The position numbers and the translations under genes are program-made. Positions 38,119 through 38,475 of a DNA stretch of 38,475 nucleotides are shown one piece after another (position 1 is the stretch's first letter; each line of letters opens with the position of its first letter). This DNA is from an uncultured Collinsella sp. Its GTDB lineage: Bacteria > Actinomycetota > Coriobacteriia > Coriobacteriales > Coriobacteriaceae. Under the pieces are notes generated by a model that saw only the letters and a program-made list of their open reading frames with translations, was not told where the DNA came from and searched no databases. Location: positions 1 to 38,475 of the forward strand of contig CABQAK010000018.1 of NCBI GenBank assembly GCA_902462065.1, written 5' to 3'.

Positions 38119-38238
38119 CTAGAAACGGAACGTGCAGGACTGATTGGGGCACCTCTTCGTGCATCCCCCGTGCGCGTAGAAGAAGCAGTTGCCGCACGCG
38201 GGTGCAACGCCTTCCTCCGGCTCGTTAATCCAATCCAT
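38119..38238 (-). CDS. Cys-rich RiPP precursor peptide 1
   Basis: 39 residues; ATG at 38236-38238 follows GGAAAGGAGGGAGAG. It begins MDWINEPEEGVAPA, continues CGNCFFYAHGGC and ends SCTFRF. The Cys pattern is C-x2-C-x7-C-x3-C-x4-C (15, 18, 26, 30, 35), same as precursor 2, while other positions vary (for example TKRCPNQ against STKCSSQ). DNA differs at many sites, so this is an old, maintained duplication. The leader, if the first 14 residues, is unusually short. First gene after the promoter at 38277-38305. Confidence 0.85.
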   Translation of the reverse strand: MDWINEPEEGVAPACGNCFFYAHGGCTKRCPNQSCTFRF

Positions 38239-38276
38239 CTCTCCCTCCTTTCCTTGCATACCGAATTGATAATGTT

Positions 38277-38305
38277 ATTCTAATTCGATATGTATCATAT
38301 TTCAA
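38277..38305 (-). promoter_or_regulatory. Promoter of the RiPP operon
   Basis: TTGAAA (38300-38305) and TAGAAT (38277-38282) with a 17-bp spacer on the minus strand, 38 bp before the first precursor, in a clearly AT-rich stretch. The spacer contains ATATG-TAT-CATAT (38287-38299), an inverted repeat well placed for a regulator; ATAAGCTTAT just upstream is a further palindrome. No regulator gene is seen in the cluster. Confidence 0.65.
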
Positions 38306-38426
38306 TATAAGCTTATTTATATATTACACAAGGTAAGCACCCCCCCTGCATCCAGCACAGGAAATGACTCTCTCGTTCCCCAGTGACGCGGCGAGAAATA
38401 CAGGCCACTGCAGGACGTTGAATCAG

Positions 38427-38449
38427 AACCACCCTTAAAAAGGGTGGTT
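38427..38449. repeat. 10-bp hairpin near the window end
   Basis: AACCACCCTT-aaa-AAGGGTGGTT. The tail on the plus strand (TGCTCTTAGG) is only weakly T-rich; it may end a gene beyond the window. 38306-38426 holds nothing else I can support. Confidence 0.5.
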
Positions 38450-38475
38450 TGCTCTTAGGGTATAACCCACGGGCC

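Noticed and set aside
38277..38330. AT-rich tract as a replication origin or attachment site
   Set aside because: It is explained by the RiPP promoter; no iterons, no integrase gene and no matching direct repeat in the window.
1..38475. CRISPR array, rRNA or tRNA genes
   Set aside because: No regularly spaced short repeats and no cloverleaf or rRNA sequence were seen in the intergenic regions; the inverted repeats are single hairpins.

Overview
The window looks like chromosomal DNA of a gut Coriobacteriia species, most likely Collinsella. The support is high GC with strong G/C third positions, an actinobacterial-type mazG / eno / ftsB-like / ppx neighbourhood, a complete histidine operon, and Man-family PTS genes. 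Species assignment is inference; no rRNA or tRNA gene is visible to confirm it.

Layout. (1) 1-5552, minus strand: housekeeping block mazG, eno, a DivIC/FtsB-like divisome protein and a Ppx/GppA phosphatase, with a YfcE-type phosphoesterase and a stand-alone LarC C-terminal domain upstream. (2) 5882-14922: histidine biosynthesis. A plus-strand PHP-type histidinol-phosphatase converges on the minus-strand operon hisZ-hisG (one fused gene), hisD, hisC, hisB, hisH, hisA, hisF, hisI, hisE. Together they encode every step from PRPP to histidine. Two spacers inside the operon hold inverted-repeat elements. (3) 15185-23663, minus strand: an Amadori-sugar (glucoselysine/fructoselysine type) uptake and breakdown locus. 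It has Man-family EIIA, EIIB, EIIC and EIID, a FrlC-like epimerase, two protein-identical copies of a FrlB-like SIS deglycase that bracket the locus as direct repeats 5,150 bp apart, two overlapping GntR/UTRA regulators and a small unknown protein. Three promoters share a tandem TTGGTAT operator layout. (4) 23912-28849: LacI-type regulator, divergent murB, a secreted coiled-coil/CHAP-like cell-wall hydrolase, and galE. (5) 28923-38475: accessory island. Two degraded transposase genes bracket a two-gene module (AAA/ABC-type ATPase plus a Cys-rich protein with a PD-(D/E)XK-like motif) that looks like a phage-defence pair. Next comes a minus-strand RiPP cluster: two 38-39 residue Cys-rich precursor peptides, a LanFEG-like ABC complex, a radical SAM/SPASM maturase and an ABC exporter, framed by a good promoter at 38277-38305 and an intrinsic terminator at 32108-32147.

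The strongest candidates for something new are the RiPP cluster with its paired precursors (C-x2-C-x7-C-x3-C-x4-C) and the ATPase/nuclease-like pair. The duplicated deglycase with its shared operators, and the HisZ-HisG fusion, come next. All calls are from reading the sequence; no database search was run.
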